Below are positions 60,954 through 64,000 of a DNA stretch of 64,000 bases, in pieces. Position 1 is the first letter of the stretch, and the number at the start of each line of letters is the position of its first letter. The DNA is taken from assembly GCF_001299635.1 (NCBI RefSeq), contig NZ_JRHN01000043.1:1-64000 (forward strand), written 5' to 3'. The notes under the pieces are model-generated. The model was not told the origin of the DNA. It saw nothing but the letters and a program-made list of their open reading frames with translations, and did not search any database. Both the position numbers and the translations under genes were made by a program. The DNA comes from Clostridioides difficile. GTDB lineage: Bacteria > Bacillota > Clostridia > Peptostreptococcales > Peptostreptococcaceae.

Positions 60954-61372
60954 GATTTTGCCTCCAAATAATAAATTTTACCTCAGTTATATTATATCAT
61001 TAATTAGTGTTCTTTTTTATCTAATAGATACTTTATTTCTAAAATTTTTTCATATCTTTCTAACTTTATTTTAAGATTTCATTAGTTTTATCTAAGATAT
61101 ATTCATAAGTTTTGTCAATACTTATGAGGAATTTTTTTCATTATATATGTGGATTAACCAAAATTTAGTACTTACAAAAAACCTCGTTCCTTATGACTAT
61201 ATTGAAAATGAATGTTTTTTGGTTATGAAATCGCTCATAAATAGAGTGTTTATGTTGATAATTCAAATTTTTATATGAAAATTTTAAGTAAAATAGTTAC
61301 AAATATAATTATAAGAAAGATAAGGAATTATTACAATATTTACCGTTTTTCAATTAATATCTGAAGTAGATT
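60954..61372. other. Spacer with pepP promoter and a palindrome
   Basis: On the minus strand TTGACA (61113-61118) and TAGATA (61089-61094) are 18 bases apart and could start the M24 peptidase transcript. TCATAAGT (61103-61110) and ACTTATGA (61120-61127) flank the minus-35 box as a perfect 8-bp inverted repeat, a possible operator. The rest (61130-61372) shows no gene. Confidence 0.45.
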
Positions 61373-61948
61373 TTATATATTAATATCCTTTGATATTTTA
61401 AATCCAATGTTATAAGCTTTTTTTAATACTTTAGGATTATTTTCAATTGAATTTTTTTCAAATGCTTTAGTAGCAATTATAGTTTTATAATGATTTAAAC
61501 CCATTCCTTTAAGATGCTTACTTGTATATCTAAAATATCTTTTAAAAAATATTGATAAAGGTGCTGCTTGAGTATAAACCATGATTATTTTTTTATTTCC
61601 AAATCTAGGTATATGTTTACCTTTATCTATTGTTGTAAGTGGATAAAGTCTATCTAATAATAACTTGGTTTGAGCTGATACCTGACATATATAAACTGGC
61701 GAACCTATAATTACATACTCAGCTTTTTTTATATCTTCATATACTTGAATCATATCATCTTTAAGTGAACATGAATAATTTTTTCTACAATATAAACATC
61801 CTTGGCAACCTTTTATATTCATATCATTTAAGTAATACTTTTTTACATCAACATTATTTTTGTTTGCTCCTTTAATTATTTCATTAATTATTGTATCTAC
61901 ATTACCATTTTTCCTTGGGCTTCCTACAAATGCTACTATTTTAGACAT
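61373..61948 (-). CDS. NAD(P)H-dependent FMN reductase, flavodoxin-like
   Basis: The ATG at 61946-61948 is chosen (AGGAGAG six bases upstream). The 191 residues have the flavodoxin-like fold of the FMN reductase family: FVGSPRKNGNVDTIINEI (phosphate loop, 6-23), then a Cys group KGCQGCLYCRKNYSCSLKDDM (about 47-67), and VIIGSPVYICQVSAQTKLLLDR. The C-x2-C-x2-C pattern is common in clostridial iron-sulfur flavoproteins, although the spacing to a fourth Cys (6) is looser here. It probably reduces flavins or quinones. Substrate unknown. Confidence 0.85.
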   Translation of the reverse strand: MSKIVAFVGSPRKNGNVDTIINEIIKGANKNNVDVKKYYLNDMNIKGCQGCLYCRKNYSCSLKDDMIQVYEDIKKAEYVIIGSPVYICQVSAQTKLLLDRLYPLTTIDKGKHIPRFGNKKIIMVYTQAAPLSIFFKRYFRYTSKHLKGMGLNHYKTIIATKAFEKNSIENNPKVLKKAYNIGFKISKDINI

Positions 61949-62201
61949 TTTCAACTCTCCTATTTAATATATATTTGCTATATTAAGAAATATTTGCTCC
62001 AAATATTTTTCTTTTTCTTCATATCTTCAGTTTGAAAATTATTATAAAATATCGTATCTATTTTATTTATTGTATTTTCAGGTATTTTAATAACATTATC
62101 TAATTTTTTAGTGTTTGATATGAATCTAGTTCAATATTATATTACTAATTTACTGCTTATAAGCAAGATTAATAATTGTATAAAAAAGAGAAGTTGATAT
62201 T

Positions 62202-62618
62202 TTAATTAGTACTATTCATTTTGATTCTTTTGGAAAGTAACAATATTTTATCTAATATTTCATTTATCACAAAGATAAATTCTTCATCACTTTTCCCTGT
62301 GGGGTCATTTATTCCCCAATCTTCTCTATATATACATGGAAGATATGGACATTCTACATTACACCCCATTGTAATAACAATATCAACTTCGGGTATGTCT
62401 TTTAATAACTTTGAATATTGCTCTTTTTCCATATCTATATTATAAATTTTTTTCATTAAACGTACAGCATCTTGATTTATTTGTGATTTCACCTCAGTAC
62501 CTGCTGAATAACTTTCAAAAACATCTAAACCTAGTTTCTTTCCTAATGCTTCTGCTATTTGGCTTCGACAAGAGTTATGAACACAGATAAAAGCTACTTT
62601 GGGTTTATAGGCTACCAT
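62202..62618 (-). CDS. arsC: Arsenate reductase, thioredoxin-coupled (ArsC)
   Basis: A protein of 138 residues. It belongs to the low-molecular-weight phosphatase-like ArsC: P-loop CVHNSCRSQIAEALG (about 12-26, catalytic Cys), redox Cys in MGCNVECPYLPC (about 83-94) and DWGINDPTGKSDEEF. It reduces arsenate to arsenite with electrons from thioredoxin. Its ATG lies 14 bases inside the end of the redox-disulfide gene, so they are coupled. With the permease upstream it completes a small arsenic operon. Confidence 0.9.
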   Translation of the reverse strand: MVAYKPKVAFICVHNSCRSQIAEALGKKLGLDVFESYSAGTEVKSQINQDAVRLMKKIYNIDMEKEQYSKLLKDIPEVDIVITMGCNVECPYLPCIYREDWGINDPTGKSDEEFIFVINEILDKILLLSKRIKMNSTN

Positions 62619-62955
62619 GTTTTTCCCTTTCTATAATTGATTTCACTTCATCAATTGTCAATACCTTACCATATGATACAACCTTGCCATTCATAACAAG
62701 TGCAGGAGTGCTCATTACTCCATAGCTAGCAATTTGAGTAAAATCAGTTATGTGCTCAATATTTAAATCTAAATTCATTTCTGAAATTGCTGTACGTGTT
62801 GCATTTTCTAAAGCGATACATTTTGCACAACCAGAGCCTAGAATCTTGATTCCATCTTCTTTCTTTGTCATTTCTGCATGTTCCATAGTTTCTGATGTAC
62901 AATCTCCACTACAGCAACATGATTTTTTTTCTTCTTTTTTACCAAATAATTTCAT
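62605..62955 (-). CDS. Redox-active disulfide (thioredoxin-like) protein with Cys-rich head
   Basis: A protein of 116 residues, AGGAGGAA before the ATG. The first 25 residues carry four Cys (KKSCCCSGDCTSE), a possible metal or arsenite-binding tag. From about residue 35 a thioredoxin-like domain follows, with the C-x2-C pair in GSGCAKCIALENA and the cis-Pro region GVMSTPALVMNGK. This is the redox-active disulfide protein 2 family, common next to SO_0444-type permeases. It may hand thiol-bound arsenite or electrons to the permease or ArsC. Confidence 0.88.
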   Translation of the reverse strand: MKLFGKKEEKKSCCCSGDCTSETMEHAEMTKKEDGIKILGSGCAKCIALENATRTAISEMNLDLNIEHITDFTQIASYGVMSTPALVMNGKVVSYGKVLTIDEVKSIIEREKHGSL

Positions 62956-62974
62956 CTTAATTTCCTCCTAGTTT

Positions 62975-63991
62975 TTATAATATTAAAAATGTATGCAAAA
63001 CATTGAACAAATAACCAACCACGATAATACCAATTGTACAGATAGCTATAAATAAAGCCAGTAATTTTGGTTTTACAGCTTTTTTGAGCATAATCATAGA
63101 TGGTAAACTTAATGTTGTTACAGCCATCATAAATGCAAGTACAGTTCCTAATTGTGCACCCTTAATTAACAATGCTTCTGCAACAGGTATTGTTCCAAAA
63201 ATATCTGCATACATAGGAACACCAACCAATGTTGCTAAAATAACACCAAACGGATTGTCACTACCTAGAATTGTTTCTATCCAAGTTTCTGGAATCCAGT
63301 TGTGAATTATAGCACCAATTCCTACACCTACTAAAATATAAGGGAATACTTTTTTAAATGTTTCACTAACTTGTTCTTTTGCATATTGAACTCTATCTTT
63401 TCGTGTCAAAGATGGTGAGTCAATATCTACATAACTTGCATTTTGTATAAAATCTTCAACATATTTTTCCATGTGCAATTTTTCGATAATAGTACCACCA
63501 ATAACTGCAATTAATAGTCCAACTATCACATAGGCAATTGCAACTTTTGCACCAAATATACTCATAAGAAGTACAAGGCTACCTAAATCTACCATAGGGG
63601 ATGAAATCAAGAAAGAAAAAGTAACTCCTAAAGGAAGCCCTGCACTTGTAAAACCTATAAAAAGTGGTATAGAAGAACATGAACAAAATGGAGTTACTGT
63701 CCCTAATAGAGCAGAAACAATATTTGCTCCAATACCATGAAAGCGACCCAAAATCTTCTTACTTCTTTCTGGTGGAAAATAACTTTGTATATAAGATATA
63801 ATAAAAATCAAAATACATAAAAGTATAGTGATTTTTATAACATCATAAAAAAAGAATTGAACACTACCACCTAGTCGTGTAGTATTATCTAATCCTAAAA
63901 ATGATAATGTGTTGCCAATAAGACTATTTAGCCATTTCATGCCAAGAATTTGGTCTTGAAAAAACAGTATGGCTATTTGTAATATTTCCAA
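62975..63991 (-). CDS. Permease of the ArsP/SO_0444 (DUF318) family
   Basis: A protein of at least 338 residues. The frame is open to a TTG at 63989-63991, and a true start could lie beyond the window. It has about eight to ten hydrophobic segments and the family signatures TPFCSCSSIPLFIGFTSAGLP (about 103-123, paired Cys) and GVPMYADIFGTIPVAEALL. Such permeases export arsenite or organic arsenicals. Downstream on the same strand lie the redox-disulfide protein and ArsC. A regulator of the ArsR type, if present, is outside the window. Confidence 0.88.
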   Translation of the reverse strand: MEILQIAILFFQDQILGMKWLNSLIGNTLSFLGLDNTTRLGGSVQFFFYDVIKITILLCILIFIISYIQSYFPPERSKKILGRFHGIGANIVSALLGTVTPFCSCSSIPLFIGFTSAGLPLGVTFSFLISSPMVDLGSLVLLMSIFGAKVAIAYVIVGLLIAVIGGTIIEKLHMEKYVEDFIQNASYVDIDSPSLTRKDRVQYAKEQVSETFKKVFPYILVGVGIGAIIHNWIPETWIETILGSDNPFGVILATLVGVPMYADIFGTIPVAEALLIKGAQLGTVLAFMMAVTTLSLPSMIMLKKAVKPKLLALFIAICTIGIIVVGYLFNVLHTFLIL

Positions 63992-64000
63992 AATAATTCC

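Noticed and set aside
1-64000. tRNA, rRNA genes or CRISPR arrays
   Set aside because: No cloverleaf sequence ending in GTTC-A-A-T/CCA, no rRNA sequence and no regularly spaced repeats were seen.

Overview
The window is very AT-rich DNA (roughly 28-30% GC by eye) with strong AGGAGG-type ribosome binding sites, several TTG/GTG starts and clostridial pathways. The gene content and order (mannitol PTS cluster, galactitol-type PTS joined to pentose phosphate genes, a succinate to 4-hydroxybutyryl-CoA operon, many c-di-GMP proteins and riboswitches) fit Clostridioides difficile or a close relative. The species call is an inference from content; no search was run.

Left edge (1-1706, minus strand): the tail-fibre/lysis end of a prophage or phage remnant, with a partial holin, an XhlA-type protein, a small ORF and a tail-fibre-like protein whose N-terminus is a BlaI/MecI winged helix and whose reading frame breaks at a run of six A. 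Region 1707-9089: a thinly coded stretch with an SDR dehydrogenase, a 39-residue membrane peptide, an orphan response regulator with a non-canonical phosphorylation pocket, a cold-shock protein, and three copies of a c-di-GMP-I riboswitch unit. One copy is intact and drives a 58-aa ORF, one has an intact aptamer but a broken ORF, and one is decayed. A membrane diguanylate cyclase lies just beyond.

Region 9586-17637: a molybdate/tungstate-type ABC operon with a DUF364-like gene, a membrane-anchored PIG-L deacetylase, a VanRS-like two-component pair, and a diguanylate cyclase with an NTF2-like sensor. Region 17979-27132: a ten-gene minus-strand operon encoding a galactitol-type PTS, two polyol dehydrogenases, a split transketolase, RpiB, Rpe and a phosphohexomutase, preceded by a close match to a sigma-54 promoter and a cre-like site. 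Its likely activator is the LevR-like sigma-54 regulator at 34249-37173, followed upstream by a TalC-type transaldolase. Between them lie a secreted arylsulfotransferase and an operon of a dCache-GGDEF-EAL protein with a lipoprotein that fuses a solute-binding domain to a 5'-nucleotidase C-terminal domain.

Region 38026-46290: xpt under a guanine riboswitch, the mannitol operon mtlA-mtlR-mtlF-mtlD, and an IMP dehydrogenase whose catalytic residues have the numbering known for the Tritrichomonas foetus enzyme. Then come xpaC-telA, and the 4-hydroxybutyrate operon (transporter, cat1, sucD, abfD, a small Cys-rich protein, cat2, 4hbD) with a divergent LysR gene and Rex-like palindromes between them. 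The right end holds a small membrane protein, an M24 peptidase, a flavodoxin-like reductase, and an arsenic-type operon (permease, redox disulfide protein, ArsC) that runs off the window.
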